From Membranihabitans marinus (lineage in GTDB: Bacteria > Bacteroidota > Bacteroidia > Chitinophagales > Saprospiraceae): a stretch of 64,000 nt of DNA. The stretch spans positions 62,001 through 126,000 of the forward strand of contig NZ_JAHVHU010000017.1 of NCBI RefSeq assembly GCF_019802045.1, read 5' to 3'. A program made the translations under genes and the position numbers. Of the stretch, positions 9,036 through 18,089 are shown one piece after another. Within the stretch, counting starts at the first letter, position 1. Every line of letters begins with the position of its first letter. The notes below the pieces were generated by a model. The model did no database searches and had not been told where the DNA came from. It saw nothing but the letters and a program-made list of their open reading frames with translations.

Positions 9036-10946
9036 TTAATTTGATTTAATAAATTTAATTACGCCAACAGATTGGCCTTGTGTGATTTGTATAACATATA
9101 AACCCGCCGATAGGTTCTTATCCACCGCACAATGTAAAAGATTTAGGCCCGGAGTTAGATCGATAAACGATTGGTCAATCACATTGCCCAGGGTGCTTCG
9201 AATCACCATGGATGCGCGGCCTTTTTTTCGGGAAAAAACTGATAAATCCATCTCTTTGCCAACAGGATTGGGGAACACCAGACCGGCCATGTGGTTTTTA
9301 CTGACTTCGGCTTCCAGACAATGTAGCTGGTAGGTGAAGACTTCATCCTGAAGAAAGGTCAATCCAGTGTTGCGACGAATCACATCCGCCAAAAAAGTTT
9401 GACGGACGGCGCGGCGGTCTTGTTCGGACAGCATCGGATCGTTTTCGAAATAAAAGCGGTCGCCATGCCGCAGTCGGGAGAACTGGTCGGTCAAAATCAT
9501 GCTCATGGTTTCTCCGAGTATAGAATGTGGGTAAGGATCTTCGAGGATCAGGCCGACCCACGCATCTATGTTATTAATATCGTCTTGATATACAGTGGCC
9601 AGTTTCGCTTGGATATTTTTGTCACTGGTTATTTCCGAAAACGATTCTGCAGCAGCCAATCCCAGTTCGCGTCGCAAAGCATTGTAATGGGGAATACCCC
9701 TTTCGCGACCGCGTATTATATCCTTTGTAATCCAATCAGATTTGATCTGAATTCCGTTTCGTTTGTAATCAAAATTCCGTATCTCATCTATCACATGTTC
9801 ATCCCGCTCGAGTTGCTGCGTAACAGCCAGTCCCTTGAAAAGGGGAGTTAGGTTGGTTTTTAGGATATATAATGGATTGTACATCAGGTCGTTGAATTGC
9901 AGTGATCCCAATCTGTGGGGCCGGCACTGGTCATCCATAAGGGGGATGTGATTGGTTTGGAGCGTATTCCATATTTTAAATCCGGCTGCACAAAATTCGT
10001 TGGAAATAGTCGGGTTGATCTCGGGGTTGTAACCGCGGTAGGGACCCAATTCTACGCCGATGGCGGGCAACCATTCATTAAATACTATATTTTGTATCGT
10101 ACCGACCACGATACTTCGGGCTTTTTCATATACCTGCTGATCGGTGAGGCCGGGTGAATTTTGAATCAATTCATCGCAGATCCTATTGTGTTCGCGGACG
10201 AATAAGGTGTGGAGAGCCAATACCACAAGGTTCTCATTAGCACGGGGATCACCGGCGATGAAATGCCGGTTCTCGCCGGAAATCGGCATACTCATCCGGG
10301 GTGCATCCGGATCAGCGGCACCGTTCAAGGTACCGGTCCGTGTGTTGAATGGCAACATGCTCCCCTGAGACATTTTTAGTTGGCCATTTTTTCCAGATCG
10401 CAGCCAGCCGGCAGTCAGAGAATCAGATCCATATATGGTGGATCCATCTATCCATGAAGTATTGAGATTGGCTACATTTCGTGGATTTTCTAAAGTATTC
10501 CCGGTTCCCTGAATGGGGGTGACTCTAGGGAATACCAAATATTGCGCACCACTGCATTCCGGATCCAGAAACTGATCACATTCCGGGATCTTTACGTGGA
10601 CCTGATCGGTGTTGTTGCGCTCCAAATAAGCGATGTCGTGTTCTATAAACTTGCCAAATGCCCATACCAGGCTGGTCATCATAGATTTTTGGGCAGGGCT
10701 CTGGCGTGCATCAAAGAGCTCATTGGATACCGTACGTGCATTGGTTCTATTCCATCCTGCAGGGCTGTTGATCCCGTTGCTGTAGTCCAGTGATGTTAAT
10801 ACCCGGACGGGCTGGTACGATGCACCATAGCTCGGATTCTTCAGATTGTTTCCTCTGCCATCGATGCTTCGCACGGGCTGTGCATTAACAGATGCAACAA
10901 TGGATAAAACGAATGCGATGATGGCATAGTGTTTTGAAACGTTCAT
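9036..10946 (-). CDS. Secreted animal-type haem peroxidase with T9SS sorting domain; proximal His missing
   Basis: A 636-aa secreted protein of the animal (peroxidase-cyclooxygenase) haem peroxidase family. A signal peptide (1-22) is followed by the peroxidase domain: distal motif FIEHDI (His103), GDPRANE (catalytic Arg235 and Glu238, the latter equivalent to the ester-linked haem Glu of myeloperoxidase), HTLFVREHNR, and RERGIPHYNALRRELG. The helix that should carry the proximal haem ligand (R-Y-G-H in myeloperoxidase) reads K-I-W-N here (324-327), so the ligand is Asn327. The last 80 residues (FPNP...LSAGLYVIQI...IKFIKSN) form a type A T9SS sorting domain, which implies export through the type IX system to the surface. 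Whether it still binds haem or is active is open. Confidence 0.88.
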   Translation of the reverse strand: MNVSKHYAIIAFVLSIVASVNAQPVRSIDGRGNNLKNPSYGASYQPVRVLTSLDYSNGINSPAGWNRTNARTVSNELFDARQSPAQKSMMTSLVWAFGKFIEHDIAYLERNNTDQVHVKIPECDQFLDPECSGAQYLVFPRVTPIQGTGNTLENPRNVANLNTSWIDGSTIYGSDSLTAGWLRSGKNGQLKMSQGSMLPFNTRTGTLNGAADPDAPRMSMPISGENRHFIAGDPRANENLVVLALHTLFVREHNRICDELIQNSPGLTDQQVYEKARSIVVGTIQNIVFNEWLPAIGVELGPYRGYNPEINPTISNEFCAAGFKIWNTLQTNHIPLMDDQCRPHRLGSLQFNDLMYNPLYILKTNLTPLFKGLAVTQQLERDEHVIDEIRNFDYKRNGIQIKSDWITKDIIRGRERGIPHYNALRRELGLAAAESFSEITSDKNIQAKLATVYQDDINNIDAWVGLILEDPYPHSILGETMSMILTDQFSRLRHGDRFYFENDPMLSEQDRRAVRQTFLADVIRRNTGLTFLQDEVFTYQLHCLEAEVSKNHMAGLVFPNPVGKEMDLSVFSRKKGRASMVIRSTLGNVIDQSFIDLTPGLNLLHCAVDKNLSAGLYVIQITQGQSVGVIKFIKSN

Positions 10947-11058
10947 GGGTTTTTTTGTTTAAAACATCGCTTTATCGCGAGCCGAAATTACTCAAAAAAA
11001 CCAAAGGAAATTGTGATTGATCCTTTATTTAAGAAAATGAAAAGTAGGGTGGCGTGCG

Positions 11059-11170
11059 CGGCTTTTGGGTCGTTCCGCTTTTGGGACGATCTGCTTTTGG
11101 GACGCTGCGCTTTGGAACGCTGCACTTTTAGGACGCTCTGCTTTTGGGACGCTCCGCTTTTGGGATGCTG
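11059..11170. repeat. Degenerate 16-bp tandem repeat, about seven units
   Basis: Units of the form GCTTTTGGGACGCTSC follow each other with few substitutions and one 15-base unit. The minus-strand open frames here (SQKQS.. PKSGA..) are products of the repeat and not genes. Downstream, 11188-11230 contains two copies of a GGGAGRTAAACTTT motif that recurs at about 32993-33006. Confidence 0.75.
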
Positions 11171-11280
11171 CGCCTTCCTGCTTCCCAACTTCGTCACGGG
11201 AGATAAACTTTGCGACGGGAGGTAAACTTTGGATGTAAAACAATCTTTATTTTACCATTTTGTTTGTGCACCGCCTTGAA

Positions 11281-11375
11281 AGAGAGCCATAGGCTCGATC
11301 CTATGTGGTAGCCACCGGTTTCAACCGGTGGGAACTAAGGTCGAAGTAATTTGAGAGCTGTAGGCTCGGAACTAT
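11281..11375. repeat. Palindromic intergenic element with duplicated GAGAGCY.TAGGCTCG
   Basis: A perfect 9-bp hairpin (11312-11320 with 11323-11331, CCACCGGTT/AACCGGTGG) lies between two copies of GAGAGCYRTAGGCTCG (about 11282 and 11352). Together with the tandem repeat it fills 10947-11434, where no gene was seen. Confidence 0.55.
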
Positions 11376-11434
11376 CCACCAACAAAAGCACAGCGCCCCA
11401 CTAACCCATACCCAAAGCGCAGCGTCCTTACATT

Positions 11435-12829
11435 TTATAGATGAATAACTTCATCATAAGCGGCTGCCGTAGCTTCCATGACAGCTTCGCTAATAGTGGG
11501 ATGCGGATGCACACTGGAGATGATTTCATGACCAGTGGTTTCCAGTTTACGGGCGACTACTGCTTCAGCTATGATTTCCGTAACATTGTACCCAATCATA
11601 TGACAACCCAGCCATTCGCCGTACTTGGCATCAAAAATCACTTTGACAAAGCCTTCGGGCGCTCCTGCTGCTTTTGCTTTACCAGACGCGGTAAAAGGGA
11701 ATTTACCCACTTTAATGTCAAACCCCTTTTCTTTGGCTTGTTCTTCTGTATAACCCACAGAAGCGACTTCTGGTATGCAGTAGGTGCAGGAAGGAAGGTT
11801 GTTGTAATTCATAGGCGTAGGCTCTTCTCCGGCGATTTTTTCTACGCAGATAATACCTTCTGCGCTGGCCACATGGGCCAACGCAGGTCCGGGTACGATA
11901 TCTCCAATGGCATAGATTCCGTCCACATTGGTGCGATAGTACTCATCGACCGCCACCAGACCGTTCTCTACCTGCACACCGACCTCTTCCAGACCGATGT
12001 TTTCAGTGTTGGGTGTAATGCCGACCGCACTCAATACGATCGAACAATCTATTTCTTCTTTTTTTCCTTTTTTGACATTTTCGATTTCGACTTTGAGCGA
12101 ATCGCCTGATTCTTTGACTTCATTCACCTTTGTCGAAGCGAGAACATTGATGCCTGCTTTTTTGAAAACTTTACCCAGCTCTTTGGATATATCGGCATCT
12201 TCTCTGGGAAGCAGTCCCTGGTCAAGGTATTCAACGATGGTCACTTCCGATCCCATGGTGTGATAAAAATAAGCAAACTCGACACCGATGGCTCCACCGC
12301 CGACGATAACCATTTTTTTCGGAATTTCTTTTTGAACCAGTGCCTCCCGGTATCCAATGATCTTTTTACCATCGATTTGAAGATTGGGGAGCTCTTTACT
12401 TCTTCCACCCGTGGCCACAAGGATATTTGGCGCCTCGTATTCCTTCTTATCGCCGTCCTTTTCAACTTCTATTTTCCCTTTGGATATAAGCCGGGCCTGT
12501 CCTTCAATAACATCGATTTTATTTTTTCGGAACAAAAAATTGATCCCCTTACTCATAGAACCTGCGATATCACGACTTCGTCCGATGACCTTGTTAATGT
12601 TGGGTTTGCTATCGCTTATCTCCAATCCATAATCATCGGCATGTTGCATATACTCATAAACCTGAGCACTCTTTAAAAGTGCTTTGGTTGGGATACAACC
12701 CCAGTTGAGGCAAATTCCCCCCAGTGATTCACGTTCTACCACGCCCACTTTCATGCCAAGCTGTGAAGCTCTTATAGCAGCAACATATCCTCCGGGTCCA
12801 CTTCCGATGACTATTAGATCATATTTCAT
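11435..12829 (-). CDS. lpdA: Dihydrolipoyl dehydrogenase (E3)
   Basis: This FAD enzyme reoxidises dihydrolipoyl groups of pyruvate and other 2-oxoacid dehydrogenase complexes with NAD+. At 464 aa it is full length. Visible are the FAD-binding GSGPGGYVAAIRASQLG (residues 9-25), the redox disulfide GGICLNWGCIPTK (Cys40 and Cys45), the NAD-binding VIVGGGAIGVEFAYFYHTMGSEV, the second FAD motif YAIGDIVPGPALAHVASAEG, and the C-terminal catalytic HPHPTISE. It stands alone; the fused E1 at 30.5 kb is a plausible partner, which is inference. Confidence 0.97.
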   Translation of the reverse strand: MKYDLIVIGSGPGGYVAAIRASQLGMKVGVVERESLGGICLNWGCIPTKALLKSAQVYEYMQHADDYGLEISDSKPNINKVIGRSRDIAGSMSKGINFLFRKNKIDVIEGQARLISKGKIEVEKDGDKKEYEAPNILVATGGRSKELPNLQIDGKKIIGYREALVQKEIPKKMVIVGGGAIGVEFAYFYHTMGSEVTIVEYLDQGLLPREDADISKELGKVFKKAGINVLASTKVNEVKESGDSLKVEIENVKKGKKEEIDCSIVLSAVGITPNTENIGLEEVGVQVENGLVAVDEYYRTNVDGIYAIGDIVPGPALAHVASAEGIICVEKIAGEEPTPMNYNNLPSCTYCIPEVASVGYTEEQAKEKGFDIKVGKFPFTASGKAKAAGAPEGFVKVIFDAKYGEWLGCHMIGYNVTEIIAEAVVARKLETTGHEIISSVHPHPTISEAVMEATAAAYDEVIHL

Positions 12830-12864
12830 ATTAAACGATGTTTAGGTTCATTCTAAAAATGTCG

Positions 12865-12872
12865 CAAATATA
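12865..12872 (-). promoter_or_regulatory. Probable -7 box of the lpdA promoter
   Basis: The minus strand carries TATATTTG, an exact TAnnTTTG, about 35 bases before the lpdA ATG. The -33 position has only a partial match (TTTA, 21 bases upstream). The remaining gap 12830-13137 shows no gene. Confidence 0.4.
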
Positions 12873-13137
12873 ACCTTTTCAGTTCTGCTTCTGTAAAATA
12901 TCCCGAGCTATCCCTGAAAAAAATCACTGTATCTGTATTTTATTTTTAAATGATCCTGGCCCGGCAACCGACCAGTTCAAATCTTACCGTGGATGAATTG
13001 GGAATTAATTTGGTGTTCCAAAACACATTTCTTATAATGAGTGGGTGATGGATATGAAATCAAAATTCACCGGTGTGATAAATAATTCAAGAAGTGGGGA
13101 GGACGTTAGATGAATTCACGAACCAATACATGACATA

Positions 13138-13593
13138 ATGAAAATAGCTGTTTTTCCCGGGTCTTTTGATCCCATTACCACAGGCCACATAGAAATAGTG
13201 CATCGGGCACTACCTCTGTTTGATCGAATTGTCGTGGCCATCGGGATCAATGAGAACAAAAAGGCATTGTATGACCTTGATCAGCGCATGGCTTGGTTAG
13301 AGGCCGTCTTTGCTGATGATGATCAAATAACTGTCGACCATTTTGAAGGCCTCACCGTGAATTTTTGCAAAAAGATTAATGCCCACTTTTTGATCCGGGG
13401 TTTGCGTAATTCATCTGACTTTGACTATGAAAAAACGATTTCCCAAGTGAACAGTACGATTGGTGAACATTTGGAAACCGTCTTTTTGATTAGTCAACCG
13501 AAGTACTCCCACATTTCATCCACGATCGTCCGTGAGATTATTAAGGGAGGCGGGGATGCCAGTCAGTTTTTGCCACCGGAAATTAAGCTTTAA
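13138..13593 (+). CDS. coaD: Phosphopantetheine adenylyltransferase
   Basis: CoaD transfers AMP from ATP to 4'-phosphopantetheine in coenzyme A synthesis. The 151-aa protein has the nucleotidyltransferase motif PGSFDPITTGHIEIV (Thr15, Gly16, His17), the RGLRNSSDFDYE substrate loop and the ISSTIVRE motif (the ISS-T-R signature near the C-terminus). Length and motif order are canonical. It has its own short upstream region after the gene-free 12830-13137. Confidence 0.96.
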   Translation: MKIAVFPGSFDPITTGHIEIVHRALPLFDRIVVAIGINENKKALYDLDQRMAWLEAVFADDDQITVDHFEGLTVNFCKKINAHFLIRGLRNSSDFDYEKTISQVNSTIGEHLETVFLISQPKYSHISSTIVREIIKGGGDASQFLPPEIKL

Positions 13594-13617
13594 GGAATCT
13601 TCCTGAGCTATTATATA

Positions 13618-13688
13618 GCTTCGGAAGACAAGGAAGGGGAAAGGAGGAAGGGGAAAGGGGAAAGGGGAGAGGAGAAAGGATAGGGGAG
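13618..13688. repeat. Purine-rich low-complexity tract
   Basis: About 70 bases consisting almost only of A and G on the plus strand, with imperfect GGGGAAAG units, directly after coaD. No gene. Confidence 0.7.
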
Positions 13689-13785
13689 TATACCATCTTT
13701 GTTAAGGCGACAGCTGACAAAGAAAACCCATTGCCTCAAAGTGAAAGGGGCACCGAGTTAAGTCGAGGTACACGATGAATACCCA

Positions 13786-13957
13786 TTAACTGAATAACCA
13801 ATAACCGAATAACCAATAACCAATAACCGAATAACCGAATAACCGAATAACCGAATAACCAATAACCGAATAACCGAATAACCGAATAACCGAATAACCA
13901 ATAACCAATAACCAATAACCAATAACCGAATAACTCAATAACGAATAACCAATAACA
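13786..13957. repeat. Microsatellite of 7- and 8-base units next to the pruA start
   Basis: More than twenty direct units of AATAACC and AATAACCG are mixed in irregular order and end only about 10 bases before the pruA ATG at 13965. The 107-aa minus-strand open frame across it (LLVIGYWLFGYSVIRLFGYW...) is only the repeat read in translation. Confidence 0.9.
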
Positions 13958-13964
13958 AATATCT

Positions 13965-15590
13965 ATGCAAGCAATTTTTGAACCACCATACCCCGTCAAT
14001 GAGCCGGTCCGTGAATATCGACCTGGAAGCAATGAAAAAGAGGCCTTGTTGGAAGCCATTCAGGCGATGAAGGCCAAAGATTGGGATCATCCGATGATCA
14101 TCGATGGAAAAGAGGTGTTTACCGATACAAAAATGAAGATGTCGCCACCGCACGAACTCGACCATGCGCTTGGCGTGTACAATAAAGGAGACGAATCACA
14201 TGTGGAGCAGGCTATTGAAGCGGCCTTAAAGGCCAAAGCGGATTGGGCGGCCACACCCTGGCAAGAACGGGCTGCTGTTTTTTTGAAAGCTGCAGAAATC
14301 ATTACCGGCCCCAAACGGGATATTATGAATGCATCTACTATGCTCGGACAATCGAAGACGGTGTATCAGTCCGAAATTGATGCTGTTTGTGAGTTGGCCG
14401 ATTTTCTTCGGTTCAACGTATACTACATGACACAGATCTACCAAGATCAGCCAAATAGTGATCCAGGTATATGGAACCAATTGGACTACCGGCCTTTGGA
14501 AGGTTTTGTTTTTGCGATTACACCGTTTAATTTTACGGCCATTGCTGGCAATCTGCCTTCGGCACCTGCTTTGATGGGAAACACCGTGGTGTGGAAGCCG
14601 GCGGAATCCCAGATCTTCGCAGCGCACTTTGTAATGGAAGCCTTCCGTGAAGCGGGATTGCCTGATGGTGTGATCAACCTCATATATACGGACGGCCCGC
14701 AGACGGGTGATAAAGTGTTTTCGCATCCCGAATTTGCCGGATTGCACTTTACGGGGAGTACCCAAGTTTTTAAATCTCTGTGGCACATCATCAATGAAAA
14801 CCTGGATGTCTATCGAAATTATCCGCGCATCGTCGGAGAGACCGGTGGGAAAGATTTCGTAGTAGCCCATGGTTCTTCTGTGCCGATCCAGGTGGCAACA
14901 GCATTAACCCGGGGTGCCTTCGAATTTCAAGGCCAAAAATGTTCAGCAGCATCCAGAGCCTACATCGCCAAAAGCATTTGGGATGAAGTGAAAGAACATT
15001 TTTTGAGGCAGATCCAAACTATCAAACAGGGATCCGTGGAAGATTTTACCAATTTCATGACCGCTGTGATTGATGAACGAGCTTTTGATAAAATCGCCAA
15101 ATACATTGATTATGCCCAATCCTCAGATGAGGCTGAAATCATTGCTGGCGGCGGATATTCCAAAACGGATGGCTATTTTATAGAGCCGACCGTGATTCTG
15201 ACGGACGATCCGAATTTTAAGACCATGGAAGAAGAAATTTTCGGACCGGTATTGACCGTATATGTCTATGCAGACGATGAATTTGATGAAGTCCTCGACC
15301 TGGTCGATGGTACTTCACCTTACGGATTAACGGGCGCTATATTTGCCCGGGACAGAGCTATTGTCAACCAAGCGAAGGACCGGTTAAAGTATGCCGCGGG
15401 GAACTTTTATATCAATGATAAGCCCACGGGTGCCGTGGTAGGCCAACAGCCTTTTGGAGGAGCCCGGGCCAGCGGAACCAATGATAAAGCGGGGTCTATT
15501 CTCAATCTATATCGTTGGATCAGCCCGCGCATTATCAAAGAAAACTTTACCCCACCTTCGGATTATGGGTATCCGTTTATGGAGGAATAA
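13965..15590 (+). CDS. pruA: L-glutamate gamma-semialdehyde dehydrogenase (P5C dehydrogenase)
   Basis: This enzyme oxidises glutamate semialdehyde (from proline or ornithine) to glutamate with NAD+. The 541-aa protein matches the ALDH4A1-type family found in Bacteroidota and eukaryotes rather than the longer bifunctional PutA. The aldehyde dehydrogenase signatures are intact: FAITPFNFTAIAGNLPSAPALMGN, GETGGKDF (general base Glu292), and GAFEFQGQKCSAASR (nucleophile Cys326), followed by EEIFGPVLTVYVY and the C-terminal QPFGGARASGTNDKAG. No proline dehydrogenase gene is in the window. The upstream microsatellite reaches almost to the start codon and could affect expression. Confidence 0.95.
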   Translation: MQAIFEPPYPVNEPVREYRPGSNEKEALLEAIQAMKAKDWDHPMIIDGKEVFTDTKMKMSPPHELDHALGVYNKGDESHVEQAIEAALKAKADWAATPWQERAAVFLKAAEIITGPKRDIMNASTMLGQSKTVYQSEIDAVCELADFLRFNVYYMTQIYQDQPNSDPGIWNQLDYRPLEGFVFAITPFNFTAIAGNLPSAPALMGNTVVWKPAESQIFAAHFVMEAFREAGLPDGVINLIYTDGPQTGDKVFSHPEFAGLHFTGSTQVFKSLWHIINENLDVYRNYPRIVGETGGKDFVVAHGSSVPIQVATALTRGAFEFQGQKCSAASRAYIAKSIWDEVKEHFLRQIQTIKQGSVEDFTNFMTAVIDERAFDKIAKYIDYAQSSDEAEIIAGGGYSKTDGYFIEPTVILTDDPNFKTMEEEIFGPVLTVYVYADDEFDEVLDLVDGTSPYGLTGAIFARDRAIVNQAKDRLKYAAGNFYINDKPTGAVVGQQPFGGARASGTNDKAGSILNLYRWISPRIIKENFTPPSDYGYPFMEE

Positions 15591-15766
15591 TAGGAGTTGG
15601 GATGACCAGGGAGCCCAAAGGTCATATACCGGCCTTTGGTGTCGGTGCGACAACGTTTCGGATGGGAATAATGGAGCGGCCCGGAGTACTGCCAAATCTG
15701 AATTTAATGTGATGTTGCCATTACAGAAGACTTACATTCAGGTTATTTGATCGTAGACGTTGTTTT

Positions 15767-15942
15767 ATCCCGCTTTATTCATCACGTCAATTTGTTATGA
15801 GGCATAATACATTGGGCATCAATTACCTAAAATCCAAAATTGGACATATTACATAGCCCAATTTGGGGTGACGTTTGACTTTTGATTCATACCTTATCCT
15901 CGGGACAGAACCCTCCCACAGCCCAGGCGGGGATAGGTCGGT
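15767..15942 (-). repeat. Dispersed intergenic repeat, copy B (long form)
   Basis: Read on the minus strand this aligns with the other copies from CAAAAGTCAA to AATAAAGCGGGAT (15767-15884). Beyond that, 15885-15942 matches the 5' part of copy D (CCCGCCTTGGCTGTGGGAGGG-like), making a 176-base long form. The central inverted repeat CCAAATTGGGC / GTCCAATTTTGG is imperfect in this copy. Confidence 0.8.
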
Positions 15943-16290
15943 TCTCTCATCCTACCCACCCAAAATGAGGACATTTTTGGGTCCTTCACCGTATGTGGAT
16001 TGACCACATTCGATCTCGCCCATGGCGAGATTTTGCTCAGTCTTACTGAACTTTCTGTTCCAGCTCGGCTTTGCCGAGATGAGACTACATTCGGTCATAA
16101 TACGAACTCCTTGAAATAGAATACTATTCCTGAGGCTATATGTTTATAGTTTTTTAAATGCAATTAATGCGTACCCGCCCGAAACAAGGATGTTTCGGTT
16201 CCTTCATCAGAGGTAGATTCACTACCTCAGGTCTCGGGCGAGCCGAGACTGTATTCACTCATATCTGCACCTGTCGAACTGCCATTAAAA
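15943..16290. other. Gene-free stretch with serial hairpins, possible structured RNA or element remnant
   Basis: Short inverted repeats follow one another: TGTGG..CCACA, ATCTCGCC..GGCGAGAT, CTCGGC..GCCGAG, GAGGTAG..CTACCTC, and GTCTCGG..CCGAGAC. Two halves (about 15990-16115 and 16195-16280) look related: in both, a hairpin pair is followed by GAGACT..ATTC...TCATA. No open frame fits. The whole gap 15591-16650 contains only this, repeat copy B and a terminator. Confidence 0.4.
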
Positions 16291-16544
16291 CAATAATCAA
16301 CGCCAGGTAGGTAAATCAAAAGCCATGAATTTTCCGGGTTAAATGCTCTCCAAGACTCCAAACTCAATAAGTTACTAGTGCTCTGTTTTTATATGTTGTG
16401 TGGACTAATTCTGAGGTCATTTTTCTGATAGTCAAGGCGTCAAAATGTAGCCAAAGCTGGGGTGAAGGCGAGGCTTTGCAACGCAGATTCGCACAAAAAA
16501 GGACCAGCATTAACCAGAATGAATTATGAAACGGAGCACTATGT

Positions 16545-16584
16545 ATAAAAAAGAAAGGCTTATACCTGTTACCGTATAGGCCTT
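16545..16584 (-). terminator. Rho-independent terminator downstream of sodC
   Basis: Arms at 16555-16565 and 16574-16584 pair over 11 bases with one mismatch around an 8-base loop. On the minus strand the stem is followed by a T-rich run (CTTTCTTTTTTAT), as expected for the end of sodC. Confidence 0.6.
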
Positions 16585-16650
16585 CGCTTTTGAAGTGAAT
16601 CTTTATAGGATGGGAAATGATATACTCCTCAGTTCAAGGTCGCCTTTTTC

Positions 16651-17250
16651 TTACTTCTCGATGATCCCGCAGCCAACACGCGTGCCGGCTGCCCCCGACG
16701 GTTGGGAGGTGAAATCATCCACCCCATCATGAATGATGAGTGCTTTCCCAACTATATCCTTCTGTGGATCATTGCATCCAATACACCATTCATCCGTTGA
16801 GAAGTCAACTTGACCGATCCCATTTGCGTCAACTGTGAAATTGCCAATGTCGCCTTTGTGGTACCCGTCTGAACTTCCCCATTTGCCATGGGGTTCGTTT
16901 GTTGGATTCCAGTGTCCTCCAGCTGATTTTCCATCTGCAGAGGAACAATCCCCAGTTTCATGAATGTGAATGGCATGTTCTCCTTCAGACAAACCATTTA
17001 TGGTCGCCTTCAGATGTACTTGTCCGTTGGACTGGGTGAAAGTAGCCGTCCCTGAAAGATCGCTGTCGCTCTTAGGTTCCAGGGTGATGATAAGTTCTTG
17101 GTTGTTTGTAGCGCTTTCATCCGTGTTATCGGCAGTCATTTCAGTATCCATGACTTCTTCATCGGTATCCTCATTGCCATTATCGTTGTTTTGACAACTC
17201 GAAACAAATAATGCAATGGTAAATAATAAGATTAAATTGAGCGTTTTCAT
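16651..17250 (-). CDS. sodC: Cu/Zn superoxide dismutase lipoprotein
   Basis: This envelope protein dismutates superoxide. The ATG at 17250 gives a 199-aa protein with a signal peptide and lipobox (FVSSC, Cys19), followed by an acidic linker of about 30 residues and the SOD fold. Metal ligands are visible in EHAIHIHETGDC, GGHWNPTNEPHG, HKGDIGNF and ALIIHDGVDD; the final GCGIIE is the usual end. An upstream TTG at 17316 keeps the frame open but would bury the signal peptide. It is monocistronic with its own terminator. Confidence 0.93.
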   Translation of the reverse strand: MKTLNLILLFTIALFVSSCQNNDNGNEDTDEEVMDTEMTADNTDESATNNQELIITLEPKSDSDLSGTATFTQSNGQVHLKATINGLSEGEHAIHIHETGDCSSADGKSAGGHWNPTNEPHGKWGSSDGYHKGDIGNFTVDANGIGQVDFSTDEWCIGCNDPQKDIVGKALIIHDGVDDFTSQPSGAAGTRVGCGIIEK

Positions 17251-17486
17251 AGCTGAATATTTTTTGTTTACTCCAAAATTATAAATGAAAGTACGATAAT
17301 TTAAATAAGTAACCAAATTATTACAATTGGCTTAACAGTTGCCTATGCTCAGAGATATGATGTTAAGTTGTATTAATAATCGTTAAGAATTAAAAAGTAG
17401 AGAACTTTTCAGTGCTCTAATTCAACGCTAAAAAATGGATGGCTTCTGCAAAAATTATCTTTAATCATTCTAAATAAGGAAGAAAA

Positions 17487-17828
17487 ATGAAGGCAAATAA
17501 TTTATTGAAAGATATTGAATACCACGATACACGGCCAGCCATCAAGGTGATGCTGAATACGGATTTTACGAAAGAAATCCGTATTTTGATGCGGGAAAAC
17601 CACGAGATGAAGGAGCATAAAACCCCATTTCCCATTGTAATACAGATTATCGAAGGCCGAATTGATTTTGGGGTAAATGGGAAACGTCATGACCTTTCCA
17701 AAGGAAGTATCGTGGCTTTACCCGGCGGTGTTCCCCATGATCTTATCGCGAAAGAACAGAGTATGATTCGTCTGACTCTGAATAAGTTTGATGCTGAAGA
17801 TCGGGTCAGTAAAGTCCTTGATCTCTAG
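17487..17828 (+). CDS. Small cupin-domain protein
   Basis: This 113-aa single-domain cupin shows motif 1 (ENHEMKEHKTPFPIVIQIIEGRIDFGVNG) and motif 2 (LPGGVPHDLIAKEQSMIRL), with conserved His in both that could bind a metal. Such small cupins are often sugar- or metal-binding or are stress-related, but the substrate cannot be read from the sequence. No operon partner is evident; the 260 bases after it contain only a weak GTG-initiated frame that does not look coding. Confidence 0.8.
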   Translation: MKANNLLKDIEYHDTRPAIKVMLNTDFTKEIRILMRENHEMKEHKTPFPIVIQIIEGRIDFGVNGKRHDLSKGSIVALPGGVPHDLIAKEQSMIRLTLNKFDAEDRVSKVLDL

Positions 17829-18089
17829 GTGCGCTTTATTGATTTGACGCAATCCTTAAGAAAGATACATAGCATAAATCCTAGGTCGATTTCCATCGGT
17901 CTTTTGTATATGGCTGGAAAAGGTCCTATTTCATATGTATTCTTTGTTACCTTCGTAGATGATAAAAAACAAATCACGTGCACAGTGTGGTTCAATAGCA
18001 AGATACAATGCAGAGACTGTTCTATTCATCAAAACATTGTTGGCTCCATACGACAGCGCTAAGAATTACTTATAAATTACTGGAATACT

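Noticed and set aside
10988-11243. Short basic open frames on both strands near 11.1 kb
   Set aside because: They come from the 16-bp tandem repeat and share no features of real proteins.
13736-14059. 107-aa minus-strand frame rich in GYWLFGYSVIRL
   Set aside because: Translation of the AATAACC microsatellite; overlaps the start of pruA.
17829-18062. 77-aa GTG-started frame directly after the cupin gene
   Set aside because: No family resemblance, no promoter, and an amino-acid pattern unlike the neighbours; could be remnant sequence but cannot be supported.
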